Source: Leeuwenhoekiella polynyae (lineage in GTDB: Bacteria > Bacteroidota > Bacteroidia > Flavobacteriales > Flavobacteriaceae). Taken from it: DNA of 64,000 nt. The stretch is from the NCBI RefSeq assembly GCF_042683665.1, contig NZ_JBHUOO010000003.1; one strand, 5' to 3'. This document shows, piece after piece, positions 34,524 to 45,400 of the stretch (positions are counted from its first letter, which is position 1; each line of letters starts with the position of its first letter). Under the pieces are notes generated by a model that ran no database searches, was not told the origin of the DNA, and worked only from the letters and a program-made list of their open reading frames with translations. Position numbers and translations under genes: made by a program.

Positions 34524-35222
34524 ATGAAAAGAATATTGCTTTTTATCCCGTTGGGATTCTTGTTTTTAAATTGTGGTGGCACAAAAGAAGTTGTTGTTGA
34601 AGAGGAACCTTTACTTCAAAGTTTTCAGGATTCTGTGGCCTATTACATGGGCGTGACCATTGCAGAAAGTATTAAAAAAGACCCGGTTGCTTATGACAAC
34701 TATTTTGAGAAAAAAGTTTTTTTAGAAGGCTTTCAGGAAGCGCTTAAAGACAGTTCTGCGATTTCTGAGAAAGAGGGGAGAGCGGTAATGATAAAGTTCA
34801 ACCAAGAGCTTTCTGACCTTAAAGAAGCAGAGCGAAAAAAGCGCATAGAAGCGCAAAAAGAATTCTTAGCCGAAAATGCAAAGAAAGAAGGAATAATCAC
34901 TACCGAAAGCGGATTGCAGTATGAAATCATACGTGCAGGTAATGGTGCTACGCCCGAAGCTTCAGATAAAGTTGAGGTAAATTATGAAGGTAAATTAATT
35001 GACGGTACCGTTTTTGACAGTTCATACGAGCGCGGAGAACCCATAACTTTTGGGGTAGGCCAGGTTATAAAGGGCTGGACCGAAGTTTTACAATTGATGA
35101 AAGAAGGAGCCAAATACCGTGCTTATATCCCGGCTGATTTGGCGTACGGAGATCGTGATATGGGAGAAATTCCACCGTCTTCAACTTTGATTTTTGATAT
35201 AGAATTACTTGAAGTAAAGTAA
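34524..35222 (+). CDS. FKBP-type peptidyl-prolyl isomerase lipoprotein (second copy)
   Basis: Lipobox FLNC near residue 18, a helical dimerisation region and a C-terminal FKBP domain (VEVNYEGKLIDGTVFDSSY and AYIPADLAYGDRDMGEIPP). It is 232 residues long and parallels the gene at 31712. The shared FKBP core suggests a duplication. It lies 33 bp after cbpM and is closed by an unusually long terminator. Confidence 0.93.
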   Translation: MKRILLFIPLGFLFLNCGGTKEVVVEEEPLLQSFQDSVAYYMGVTIAESIKKDPVAYDNYFEKKVFLEGFQEALKDSSAISEKEGRAVMIKFNQELSDLKEAERKKRIEAQKEFLAENAKKEGIITTESGLQYEIIRAGNGATPEASDKVEVNYEGKLIDGTVFDSSYERGEPITFGVGQVIKGWTEVLQLMKEGAKYRAYIPADLAYGDRDMGEIPPSSTLIFDIELLEVK

Positions 35223-35229
35223 AACCATA

Positions 35230-35280
35230 TATTGATAATAAGAAAGCCCGCTAAACTAGCGGGCTTTCTTATTATCAATA
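35230..35280. terminator. Bidirectional terminator with a 24-bp perfect stem
   Basis: Positions 35230-35253 are the exact reverse complement of 35257-35280, over a 3-nt AAC loop. The core is AGAAAGCCCGCTA pairing with TAGCGGGCTTTCT. It lies between convergent genes (FKBP on plus, aldo/keto reductase on minus) and would stop both. Confidence 0.92.
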
Positions 35281-35289
35281 TTTTTAAAA

Positions 35290-36324
35290 TTAGGGTGCAG
35301 GGTTAGGGATTGAAGTATGTATTGCTTCGATATCCTCTAATAGTTCAGGAGTTAGTTTAAGGTCTATGCTGCTTATGTTTTCTTTAAGTTGCTCTAAAGA
35401 AGATGCCCCAATGATGTTAGCAGTCATAAATGGCCGGTCTGTGACAAAAGCCAGTGCCATTTGTGCTAAAGAAATGTTGTGCTTTTTAGCAACTCCCTGA
35501 TAACGTTTTGTGGCTTCAACCGCCTGCTCATTAGAATATCTGTTGTATTGTGGAAATTTGTTGATTCGCGAATCTGGTTTATCTGTGCCATTTATATATT
35601 TACCCGAGAGTACCCCAAAAGCCATAGGCGAATAGGCTAAGTAACCCACATCTTCGCGATGCATAATCTCGGTAAGACCTATTTCATCTTTTCTGTTAAG
35701 AAGACTGTATGGGTTTTGAACCGTGATCATTTTAGGAAGTCCGTTGCGGCTTTCTTCTAAATAACGGGAAAGACCATAAGGTGTCTCGTTGCTTAGCCCC
35801 ACATGCCTGATGAGACCTTCTTTTACAAAATCCTTTAAATTTTCAAGAATCTCAGCAAAGTTATCTTGCCAGCTTTCATTGGCATCATGGCTGTAGCCCA
35901 ATTTGCCAAAATAGTTGGTATTACGCTCTGGCCAGTGCAGTTGATACAGATCGATATAATCAGTCTGTAAGCGCTTTAAGCTTTTATGAATCGCGTCTTT
36001 AAACTCCGCTTTAGTATAACCGCCGGTTCTGATGTGTTTAGACATTTCTGCCGGTCCCACAATTTTTGAAGCGATAATAAGATCGTCTCGTTTACCGCGG
36101 TTTTTAAGCCAACTGCCTATGATACGCTCTGTGCTTCCGTAGGTTTCTGCTCTTCCGGGAACGCTGTAAAGTTCTGCTGTATCTATAAAATTAATACCTT
36201 GTTCAATAGCATAATCAAGCTGAGCGTGTCCTTCAGCTTCTGTGTTTTGCTCGCCCCAGGTCATCGTCCCGAGGCATATTTTACTTACTTCGATCTCTGT
36301 ATCAGGAAGTTTTGTATATCGCAT
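35290..36324 (-). CDS. Aldo/keto reductase (Tas-like)
   Basis: A 344-residue NADP(H)-dependent oxidoreductase. The catalytic residues of the family are visible: Asp and Tyr in FIDTAELYSVPG near 52, Lys in IIASKIVGP near 85 and His in LYQLHWPERN near 130. It is most like the E. coli Tas/YghZ subgroup. It reduces aldehydes or ketones of unknown identity. It is monocistronic, sharing a terminator with the convergent FKBP gene. Confidence 0.92.
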   Translation of the reverse strand: MRYTKLPDTEIEVSKICLGTMTWGEQNTEAEGHAQLDYAIEQGINFIDTAELYSVPGRAETYGSTERIIGSWLKNRGKRDDLIIASKIVGPAEMSKHIRTGGYTKAEFKDAIHKSLKRLQTDYIDLYQLHWPERNTNYFGKLGYSHDANESWQDNFAEILENLKDFVKEGLIRHVGLSNETPYGLSRYLEESRNGLPKMITVQNPYSLLNRKDEIGLTEIMHREDVGYLAYSPMAFGVLSGKYINGTDKPDSRINKFPQYNRYSNEQAVEATKRYQGVAKKHNISLAQMALAFVTDRPFMTANIIGASSLEQLKENISSIDLKLTPELLEDIEAIHTSIPNPAP

Positions 36325-36386
36325 GTGATCTAGATTCTTTTAGTTTTATAAATCGAGATGCGAAGTTATTACAATAAATATAGCAA

Positions 36387-36863
36387 TCAGCTTACCGTAG
36401 CGGTTAAAGTAGTATCGTTCAAGGTTGTTGCATATATTTTTAGATCTCGGGTGCTTCCGGCTGAGTTTTGAGGCCCCTGAACAGTATCTCCGTCAAGCTC
36501 ATAGGTAGCAAAATGCAATTGACATTCTATAATATTTTGCGCTCCTTTAAAAATCAATTGCCCGCCCTGATGCGGACAAACTGCCTCTGTAGCAATGAAC
36601 GAATCTGCAGTATTTCCGGTGGCGATGCGTATAAATAAAACACTGTTTACTCGTTTTTGATCTCCTACATTAGGTATATCTGATATGGCCAGATTAACTG
36701 TTGTGCCGCTACCACCACTACCGCCGTTGCCTCCTGAGCCAGTATTACCGCCCATATCTCCCATACCGTCATCGCTGCTGCTACAGGAAGCGAGTAAACA
36801 CGAACCAGAACAAGCGATTAATACCCCTTTTCCTACTGAAAAAATAAAGTCCTTTCTATTCAT
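36387..36863 (-). CDS. Rieske [2Fe-2S] domain protein, exported
   Basis: Residues 1-26 form an export signal ending in LLASC, so it is probably a lipoprotein. A Ser/Gly-rich linker (residues ~27-55) leads to a Rieske domain with the cluster ligands in VCPHQGG and CQLHFATYELDG (C-x-H and C-x-x-H). The 158-residue size suggests a small periplasmic or surface electron carrier. The redox partner is unknown; no oxidase subunits are adjacent. Confidence 0.88.
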   Translation of the reverse strand: MNRKDFIFSVGKGVLIACSGSCLLASCSSSDDGMGDMGGNTGSGGNGGSGGSGTTVNLAISDIPNVGDQKRVNSVLFIRIATGNTADSFIATEAVCPHQGGQLIFKGAQNIIECQLHFATYELDGDTVQGPQNSAGSTRDLKIYATTLNDTTLTATVS

Positions 36864-36990
36864 AATACTGAGTTTTTAAAGTTGCTACATAAGCACTTGT
36901 TAGTTTTTAAGGTTGAAACGGGGTGAGGAGTTGATATTGAAATCACTATCCTGTTAAAAACATACGGTATTCTAAGCGATAAGGTTTTCG

Positions 36991-36998
36991 CAAAGGTA
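36991..36998 (-). promoter_or_regulatory. -7 promoter box upstream of the Rieske gene
   Basis: The minus strand reads TACCTTTG, an exact TAnnTTTG match, about 128 bp before the Rieske ATG, which implies a leader of roughly 120 nt. The function of such a leader is unknown. Confidence 0.4.
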
Positions 36999-37018
36999 TT
37001 ATCTGACGTTTATAAAAG

Positions 37019-37048
37019 AAAAAACCTCTGCATTTGCAGAGGTTTTTT
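37019..37048 (-). terminator. Terminator after the OmpA-family gene
   Basis: CCTCTGCA pairs with TGCAGAGG (37025-37042), flanked by A-rich and T-rich tracts, so it can work in both directions. It lies 25 bp beyond the stop of the minus-strand OmpA-family gene. Confidence 0.85.
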
Positions 37049-37072
37049 GATTATGAGGTTATTGAAATATAT

Positions 37073-38032
37073 TTAAATATCATTCAAAAGTTTAGTGACT
37101 TCATCCAGTTTAGGGGTAAGAATCACTTCAATTCTGCGGTTTTTAGCTTTACCTTCTGGAGTAGTATTAGGTGCTACAGGAGCAAATTCCCCGCGACCAG
37201 CAGCTGTAAGGTTTTTAGGATCAATCTGACCGTTTTGACTTAGGATTTCAACAATAGCAGTAGCACGTTTAGTAGATAAATCCCAGTTGTTCTTCAGCGG
37301 TCCGTTGCCACCATAGGGCACATTATCTGTATGACCTTCAATAAGGACAGCGATTTCAGGATTCTGAGCCAAGACGCTTCCTAATTGGTTTACAGCCTGA
37401 CGACCGTTAGTTCCTACTGTCCAGCTTCCGCTATCAAAAAGCAGTTTATTTTCTAAAGAAACATACACTTTACCATCGCGTTGCTCTACGGTAAGACCGT
37501 TACCTTCAAAATCAACCAAAGCTTTAGAGATGGCATCTTTAAGCGCACGCATTTTAGCATCTTTTGCTGCAATCATAGATTCTAATTCTTCAACCCTGCG
37601 AGAGCGCTCTGTAAGATCGCGCTGCATTTTTTCAAGACGGGTTTGTTCTGCAGCAAGTGCAGCTTGTTTCTCATCCAACTCACCTAATAACTCGCGATTT
37701 TTTTTAGAATTTTCGGCAAGTGCTTTAGAGCTGTTTGCTTCTAATGCATCATACGATTCTTGCAGGTTTTTAAGATTTGCTTGTGCAGCAGCATATTTAC
37801 GTTGTAAATCATCGCGTTCTGCAGTGGTAGTTGCAAGCTCTTTTTCTAATTGAGCAGCTTGTTCTTCAAACTGCTTGCGCAAACGTTCTGAAGTTGTCAA
37901 GTCGTGATCCAGGTCTTGGTTTTCGGCTTTTAGATCTGCGAAGCGTGCTTCAAGATCTTTGTAAACTTTTGCCGAAACACAAGAAGTCAATGTGGCTGCG
38001 GTAAAAGCGATAAGGCAAACTTTTTTAAGCAT
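37073..38032 (-). CDS. OmpA-family peptidoglycan-binding lipoprotein
   Basis: Lipobox LTSC near residue 18. Residues ~25-165 are a long coiled coil rich in Leu, Glu and Ala. Residues ~190-310 are an OmpA C-terminal domain with IEGHTDNVPYGG and GKAKNRRIEVIL, which binds peptidoglycan. It links the outer membrane or its lipoproteins to the wall, possibly as a spacer or motor-associated protein. It is flanked by a terminator and appears monocistronic. Confidence 0.9.
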   Translation of the reverse strand: MLKKVCLIAFTAATLTSCVSAKVYKDLEARFADLKAENQDLDHDLTTSERLRKQFEEQAAQLEKELATTTAERDDLQRKYAAAQANLKNLQESYDALEANSSKALAENSKKNRELLGELDEKQAALAAEQTRLEKMQRDLTERSRRVEELESMIAAKDAKMRALKDAISKALVDFEGNGLTVEQRDGKVYVSLENKLLFDSGSWTVGTNGRQAVNQLGSVLAQNPEIAVLIEGHTDNVPYGGNGPLKNNWDLSTKRATAIVEILSQNGQIDPKNLTAAGRGEFAPVAPNTTPEGKAKNRRIEVILTPKLDEVTKLLNDI

Positions 38033-38112
38033 ATAATCTGTTTGTTAATTTGTTGAGTAACGTTTACAATAGCTATTATATTGGCTTACCGGCTCCATGA
38101 AAATAACAATTT

Positions 38113-38880
38113 TTAAAAGTCGTGTTCAAGCTCTAATAATGCCGGGCAATGATCGCTGTGTTTCGCTTCGGGTAAAATAACCGAACGTTTTATTTTATTC
38201 CTTAAAGGCTCGCTCACCATATTATAATCTAATCTCCAGCCCTTGTTGTTAGCGCGGGCATTGGCGCGATAACTCCACCAACTGTATTGCTCTACATCAG
38301 GATTTAAATGTCTAAAACTGTCTGTAAAACCACTATTTATAAATCCGCTTAGCCACTCACGCTCTACCGGTAAAAAGCCGCTTACGTTTTTAAGCCGCAC
38401 AGGATCGTGAATATCAATAGGCTCGTGGCAAATATTATAATCTCCACCTACCACAAGATTAGGTCTGGTTTTGCGCAGGTCATTAGCATAAGCCTGAAAA
38501 TCTGCCATATATTTTAATTTGAGATCCAGTCGGTCTGTATTGGTTCCGCTGGGTAAATACATGCTCATAATGCTCAGGTCCCCAAAATCTACTCTGATGT
38601 TTCGGCCTTCAAAATCCATATATTCAATCCCAGTGCCGTGAACTACATTATCTGGCTTTTTCTTAGTAAGAACAGCGACCCCACTGTATCCCTTTTTTTG
38701 AGCACTAAACCAGTAATCGTGATAGCCCGTTTCTTCAAAAATATTCATGTCTAATTGCTCTTGATGCGCTTTAGTTTCCTGCAATAACAATACATCAGGA
38801 TCTGCAGCTTTGAGCCATTCAAAAAGGCCTTTCCGTGCCGCTGCTCGGATACCGTTTACGTTATAGGTGATAATTTTCAT
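38113..38880 (-). CDS. xth: Exodeoxyribonuclease III (AP endonuclease)
   Basis: A 255-residue member of the ExoIII/APE1 family. The motifs appear in order: YNVNGIRAA near 7, LLQETKAHQE with the metal-binding Glu near 35, MYLPSGT, GGDYNICHEP near 148 and KHSDHCPALLE at the C-terminus. It incises abasic sites and removes 3' blocks during base excision repair. No gene overlaps it; the next gene is divergent. Confidence 0.95.
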   Translation of the reverse strand: MKIITYNVNGIRAAARKGLFEWLKAADPDVLLLQETKAHQEQLDMNIFEETGYHDYWFSAQKKGYSGVAVLTKKKPDNVVHGTGIEYMDFEGRNIRVDFGDLSIMSMYLPSGTNTDRLDLKLKYMADFQAYANDLRKTRPNLVVGGDYNICHEPIDIHDPVRLKNVSGFLPVEREWLSGFINSGFTDSFRHLNPDVEQYSWWSYRANARANNKGWRLDYNMVSEPLRNKIKRSVILPEAKHSDHCPALLELEHDF

Positions 38881-39000
38881 GCTTACATTTTGGGTTTTGG
38901 CGAAGGTAGCGATTTAAGCAGAAATCAGAAGCGTGTATCACGTGCGCAAATGTCTGTGAGTTGCGTAACCTTTATACTTTTTCCCGTAGATTTATAGCCG

Positions 39001-42000
39001 ATGCGAAGTCTTGTAATTATAGTTCTACTGGTGTTTTCTGCGACAAGTATTGCGCAGGAACTTCGGTTTAAAGAAAATAAGACCAGGACTCTTGCGGTAC
39101 AGGACACGATACGTTTAGATTCGGTAAGTATCAATCCGATTGATTTTGAGGTCTATACGACAGCAGGTGTTTTGGTTGATTCTTCGGCTTATACGATAGA
39201 TTATGGTAGATCTCTTTTTTCGCTTAAGCGGAAGGAATCCAGACCCGATTCTCTGACTTTTAAGTATCGCGTTTATCCTGAGTTTTTAACCAAAATTTAT
39301 TTTGAATATGATCCTGCACGGGTTGTAAACAGCGAAGGAAACTTAAGCAGAGTTTATGCATTAACCGAAGAAGACGAGAAACCGGCTTTTAAGCCTTTTG
39401 ATGGCTTGACGACTTCGGGAAGTTTAGTGCGCGGGATAACCAGCGGAAACAACCAGAACAGCACACTCAACAGCGAACTCGATCTGCAAATAACCGGTAA
39501 ATTGAGTGAAAAGGTATCCTTGAGTGCCTCTTTACAAGATGCTAATATTCCGCAGCAAAACGGCGGGTATTCGCAACGTTTGGATGAGTTTGACCAGATT
39601 TTTATAGAGCTCTACAGTGACGATTGGAGCATACGGGCAGGAGACATCAATCTTGAAAATTCAACTTCCTATTTTGGGCGCTTTACAAAAAAAGTTCAGG
39701 GACTTTCGCTGGGCGGAAGACTGGATCATGCTAACTCAGAGACTGATCTTTTTGCGACTGGCGCATTGGTGCGCGGCGTGTTTACACAAAGCAGATTTAC
39801 AGGGCAGGAAGGCAATCAAGGGCCGTATAAGTTAAGCGGACCTAACGGCGAGTTATACGTGCTTATTGTGAGCGGTAGCGAACGGGTTTTTGTAAATGGC
39901 GTTTTGCTGGAGCGTGGCGAAACCGCAGATTATGTAATAGATTACAATGCCGGTGAATTGCGATTTAATCCCACGTTTCCCATCACGAGTGAGATGCGTA
40001 TTTCGGTAGAATATCAATATAGTGAGCAGAATTATACCCGTGTTATTGCGTATGCGGGAGGCGGTCATACAACTGAAAATAGTAAGCTAGAGTTACGTGC
40101 TCATGTCTATTCTGAAAGTGATGCTAAAAATCAGCCGCTTTTGCAAAATTTGAATCAGGAACAGGTGGCTGTTTTGCAGCAGGCCGGTGATGATGCTACT
40201 CAAATGATCGCACCTAGTGCCAATCCTGATGCCTATAACGAAAACAAGATATTGTATCAAAAAGTGAATATTCAAGGTCGGGAGGCTTTTGTGTTTTCTA
40301 ACGATCCTGAAGCCGAACTTTTTAATGTGCGTTTTACACAAGTAGGGGTCAATCAGGGTGATTATATATTGGCAAATCAGAACGCTATTAGTCGAATTTA
40401 TGAGTATGTAGCTCCGGTAAACGGAGTGCCTCAGGGAAACTATGCGCCCGTAATTCGACTTTTTGCACCCACTAAATTGCAAATGGCAGTCATGCAAGGG
40501 GCTTATAATCCTTCGGAAAAAACAGCGATTTCTTTTGAAGGGGCAGGAAGCAAACAGGATCTCAATTTATTTTCTGATCTGAACGATGCTAATAACGATG
40601 GCTTCGCCGGAAGACTTCAGGTAAAGCAGCGACTTTTAGGAAATTCTCAAAAGCAAACGCTTGATGCCTATGGAGATCTGGATTACATTCAGGATGATTT
40701 TAGAAATATAGAACGTACCTATGCTATTGAATTCAGTAGAGATTGGAATTTGACGCTTGTTCCACAAGGAAATCAGACGTTGGTAACTTCGGGACTGCAG
40801 TATCAAGATACGGCTTTAGGATTTATTGATTATAAGTTTGAGCATTTAAGCTTCGCCGAGAATTATACCGGATCACGCAATAGTGTTTCCGGAGCATTTC
40901 GGCATAAAAACTTGCGAACCCTGTTTAATGGAAGTTATCTCAAAACTGAAGCAGACACGGCAAATACTTCTTTCTTTAGACTGAATACCGCCGCTATATA
41001 TGGATTAAAAAAGAACTGGATAGGTGCAAAAGTACGCGCAGAAAGCAATGAAAGTAAAAACCCTTTAACCGAAATTTATGATCCGCTGAGTCAACGGTTT
41101 CAGGCATACGAAGCGTTTGTGGGTAGGGGAGACAGTACGGGTGTTTTTGTTGAGGTAGGATATCGCTACCGGGTAAATGATAGTTTGCGCGGTAACAATT
41201 TAACGCGTGTAAACCACAGCAATACGTATTATTTCAAGTCGCAGCTTGTAAAAAGCAAAAACACTTCACTGGGTATTTTTACCAATTACCGCAAACTGAA
41301 TTACGAAAACCAAGCTATAGAGGCAGAGCAGTCGTTGAACTCAAGATTGTTATACGATCAGAAATTGTTTAAAAATCTAATCAGGCTCAACACGGTTTTT
41401 GAAACCAGTAGTGGGACGCTTCCGCAGCAAGAATTTACCTATGTAAAAGTTGATGAAGGTCAGGGTGTTTTTACGTGGAATGATTATAACGGTGATGGCG
41501 TGCAGCAGTTGCAAGAATTTGAGGTGGCTCAATTTAGCGATGAGGCAGATTTTATCCGGGTTTTGTTGCCCAATCAGGTTTTTGTAAAAACACATCAGAA
41601 CAAACTAAGCCAAATCATAACCCTCAATTTACAGCAGTGGAGCGGTAAAACAGGCTTTAAAAAAATAGCTTCCCATTTTTACAACCAGACGAGTTATTTA
41701 ATCGACCGTAAAGTTTTGAGATCTGGAGAAAGTTTTGATTTGAACCCGTTTAATGATAGCGAAAGCACGCTGGGTTTAAACCTTAATTTTAGAAATTCTC
41801 TTTTCTTCAATCGTGGAAAACAAAAGTATACTACGAGTTACACCTACTTAGCAAATTCAACTAAAAATCTAATATCGTTAGGATTGCAAACTAATGAATT
41901 GCGCAGTCATCAACTGGTTTTTTTACATAAAGTAAAGGCTAGCTACCTGATCAATTTAAAAGCAGATCTAGGCTCTAATACCAGTATTTCAGAAAATTTT

Positions 42001-42420
42001 GAACAGCGTAATTATGACTTATCGCTTACAGAAATAAGTCCAAAACTTTCATATTTATTTAGTGATAACTGCCGTATTGAAGCATTTTATGCCTTCAATA
42101 CAAAAACAAATACGATAGGGGATGAAGAAGCCCTTACCCGTCACGATCTGGGGATGGGATTCTCGTTTAGTGACGCTTCAAAACTGTCTTTAAATGCCGA
42201 AATAAAATATATCAAAAATGACTTTGCCGGTAGTGCTTTTTCGCCTGTGGCATATCAAATATTAGAAGGTTTACAACCCGGAAGCAATTTTACATGGAAT
42301 CTTTTGGCACAAAAAAGACTTACTCAGTTCTTAGATTTGAATCTGTCGTATTTTGGTCGTAAAAGTGAAACTACACGCACCATTCATACCGGTACGGTAC
42401 AGTTGCGTGCATTTTTCTAG
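39001..42420 (+). CDS. Large outer-membrane beta-rich protein
   Basis: A 1139-residue protein with a signal peptide ending SIAQ. Residues ~20-130 form a beta-sandwich-like region. From ~135 (GSLVRGITSGNNQNSTLNS) to the end, alternating polar/aromatic strands run as in a beta-barrel, finishing in an aromatic residue (RAFF), a common end of outer-membrane proteins. I do not recognise a named family; homologues in Bacteroidota are listed as hypothetical as far as I know. It is flanked by xth (divergent) and the T9SS cargo gene (convergent). Confidence 0.7.
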   Translation: MRSLVIIVLLVFSATSIAQELRFKENKTRTLAVQDTIRLDSVSINPIDFEVYTTAGVLVDSSAYTIDYGRSLFSLKRKESRPDSLTFKYRVYPEFLTKIYFEYDPARVVNSEGNLSRVYALTEEDEKPAFKPFDGLTTSGSLVRGITSGNNQNSTLNSELDLQITGKLSEKVSLSASLQDANIPQQNGGYSQRLDEFDQIFIELYSDDWSIRAGDINLENSTSYFGRFTKKVQGLSLGGRLDHANSETDLFATGALVRGVFTQSRFTGQEGNQGPYKLSGPNGELYVLIVSGSERVFVNGVLLERGETADYVIDYNAGELRFNPTFPITSEMRISVEYQYSEQNYTRVIAYAGGGHTTENSKLELRAHVYSESDAKNQPLLQNLNQEQVAVLQQAGDDATQMIAPSANPDAYNENKILYQKVNIQGREAFVFSNDPEAELFNVRFTQVGVNQGDYILANQNAISRIYEYVAPVNGVPQGNYAPVIRLFAPTKLQMAVMQGAYNPSEKTAISFEGAGSKQDLNLFSDLNDANNDGFAGRLQVKQRLLGNSQKQTLDAYGDLDYIQDDFRNIERTYAIEFSRDWNLTLVPQGNQTLVTSGLQYQDTALGFIDYKFEHLSFAENYTGSRNSVSGAFRHKNLRTLFNGSYLKTEADTANTSFFRLNTAAIYGLKKNWIGAKVRAESNESKNPLTEIYDPLSQRFQAYEAFVGRGDSTGVFVEVGYRYRVNDSLRGNNLTRVNHSNTYYFKSQLVKSKNTSLGIFTNYRKLNYENQAIEAEQSLNSRLLYDQKLFKNLIRLNTVFETSSGTLPQQEFTYVKVDEGQGVFTWNDYNGDGVQQLQEFEVAQFSDEADFIRVLLPNQVFVKTHQNKLSQIITLNLQQWSGKTGFKKIASHFYNQTSYLIDRKVLRSGESFDLNPFNDSESTLGLNLNFRNSLFFNRGKQKYTTSYTYLANSTKNLISLGLQTNELRSHQLVFLHKVKASYLINLKADLGSNTSISENFEQRNYDLSLTEISPKLSYLFSDNCRIEAFYAFNTKTNTIGDEEALTRHDLGMGFSFSDASKLSLNAEIKYIKNDFAGSAFSPVAYQILEGLQPGSNFTWNLLAQKRLTQFLDLNLSYFGRKSETTRTIHTGTVQLRAFF

Positions 42421-42436
42421 AATAAAATGCGTTAGA

Positions 42437-45400
42437 TTATTTGACTATTATTTTTTTGGAAAGTCCGCCATCGCCGTTTCCTAACCGTACGATATAAACC
42501 CCGCTTGAAGCGTACGACATATCCAGATCATAGACATAGCTTCCGTATTCATTTTCGATCCAGTTTTCAGCTAATTTTTGACCTAGAATAGAATAAACCG
42601 TTACTGCCATTTTTTCGGTAGTTGTATTGGTGCTTAACGAGATTTGAAATTGATTTTTTTCAGGCTCAAGAACTACCAGTTCACTATCTGGGAAAATATT
42701 TTCTTCTACCGAAAGGCTGTTAAAAATGCGTACGCTATAATCATTAGTACGACCATAGGCTAACGTGCCACAGGCATCATTGAGGTCACCATCTTCATTA
42801 TTATCGTTTCCGCGTATGCGCATTCTGTAAGTGCCTAGCTCAACATTGTCTGGTAAATCGACTGTGAACACAGCATCTGTATCTGCTGTTTGTACTGTTC
42901 CGCTAGAAACCAGTTCAGAAGCTTCAAAGCCACCATTGTTATTAAAGTCAATAAAGATCACATAGCCAGAATTTTGATAGCCCATTTGCAAAGTACCCAT
43001 ATAAGAGTCTTTTTGTACATTTAAGTTAAATGTAGTGTCAAGATCTGCACTATATCCTGTACTTGAACACGCTGGTGTTACCAGAGTTCCCTCAAGGGTA
43101 AGTAAGGTAACTCCATCTCCAAAATCTTCGCAATTAGAAACCGGCTGGCAATAATTGTTGGTTACAGTTTTGCTGACTTCATCGTTAGCAGGATCACTAT
43201 CTCCATTTAGATTGGTGCCTGCAACTATTTCATAAGAACCTATTTCAGAAAAATCTTCTGTGATACTAAAAGTAAAAGTCTCTGAAGTTTGAGCTGCAAT
43301 AGTGCGGTTATAGATTTCGATAACTTGTTCACCCCCATTTATACTGTAATAAATCGGGAAGTTATTCTGCGCATCCTGACCGTAATTGGTTACGGTTACA
43401 GAAATTGAAACAGCAGAACCCAAACCAGAATCAGATTGTGGAGTGTCTATAGATGAAACACCAATATCATTTTGCCATAGATTTTGAACAATCACAGTCA
43501 TCGCATCGTTAGAGGTATCCTCATCGCCATTGAGATGGGTACTTGCTGTGATTTCATATTCTTGCCCTATGGTTGATAAGTCTGCTGTTTGCGCAAACGT
43601 ATAGGTGCCTGTCTCATTGAATGCAAGATTTCCGGTAAATGTTTCATTGACGGTGACCCCATTTAGGGTATAACTAACCGGAATCGCAGTTTGTGTTGAA
43701 TTACCAGCATTTCTAATCGTAAGTGTTATTGCTTCAGAATCGGTTAACGCGCCATCTTGGGGATTATCTATAGCGATCACCTGAACATCATTAGCTTCAT
43801 CTACTGCAAGCCTAAAAACGCTTACAAGGTCTTTACGACGGGTGTTGAAATACTCTGTGATGAACCAAAACGTCTCCTCATCTGAAGGGTCAACGGTAAG
43901 ATGTGTGTAATCTGCATAGCGCTCTGAAGAACTTACACCGGTACTGGTAGCAATAAGTGCTTCGGGAATAGACATTTCTCCAGCTGTGTCATTATCGTAT
44001 CTTCCGGTAAAGTTGATGGTGACCGGCTGATTTTTACTTACGGTTGTGTATCCCATACCTATATTTCCAGAGCCATCCATAACCATACTTGCTGCAAAGG
44101 CATTATTACCGGTAGGAGATACATAGGTTCCTTCTTGAAAGATTGACCAGGGTTGGCCGTCTGCTGTTTGACGTAATTCATACCAACGAATACCCGCTTG
44201 TTCTTCACCAATAGGTGCTACATTGACAACAAAGTTGAAAACTGCCGAGTTGTGATCATCAAATTTCCTAAACTGAGCCTGATTCATCACGGTACCTTGC
44301 ATGGCATCAATATCTGGTCCGGATGGTTGCGGCAGATTCGAGAAGCTTCCTCCATCAAAAACACCATTAAAATCTGTTACCGGTATAACATCAGGTTGAG
44401 AAATTGAAGAATTGGCAGGTGTGGTCCAATCTACAGCAACGGTCCATAATTTTAAGTGATCTTCGGCTACACCAGACCACGAGTCGTCTTGATAATACAC
44501 AACAGTTGCACCGCCAGTTGTAGGAGCATCTGGACTGCTGATGTTGAAAAATTGCGGACTGTAAAAGCCGTTAGTTTGCAGCGTAGGTAATGGAAAACCA
44601 ATAAAGCCAACATCAGTTAAACCCTGAAGCATTTTTTCACGCTCCATCACAAAAATTGCATTACCTGTTGCCTCTCCACCGCTTAACCGGATGTTTGAGG
44701 TTATATAATAACCGTCTCTCCATACCGAATATTTAGGATAATCCGGGAAGGCACCGGTTTCAAAACCTGCAGTATAGATGTACCAGCCGTCATTTACAGG
44801 ATCAGAACCTTGGCAAATGGCAATGTTTAATCCGTTTACAAACTCATTTTTATCAGTGCTTTCATCTTCATTTTCAAATTGGGTGATAATAAAGCGATCT
44901 GCCGGGGCATCATATAGAACGATAGGGTCTCCTGCGTTATTGTCGGCAAAAAGAGAGCCTAGACTTGCTTCTGGAGCAAGCTCGTTACCTGCTTTGTCAA
45001 AAATCTTAAATCCTGCGTTCCAGGCAGCAACATAATGATTGGGACCAACGGCTCCTGTAGGATCTGAGGGCGTAAAATTTGAGGTATTTGCTTCAAATAC
45101 ATTTATAGGCTCCAGATCAAATGATTTGCTTTCTGTTTTATCTTTTTGTTCTTTAATAAGTGGATCTCCGTTTTTGGGTAAACCTTTTCCCGGAACCACT
45201 TGATTGGCCTGGCGTCTTTTAGGATTGATTTCTTGTGGCTCAATAGATTTGTCTGGTGTTGTAAATGTTCCGTTTTGTATTTGAGAAGCTATACTGGGAA
45301 CTTCACGAACAAATTTTATAGATCTTACAAAGGAAGGTTTTTCTTTTGTCTGGCCGATAGCCGTTTCTGGAATCAGAAAAAAACCAGCTATAAAAAAAAT

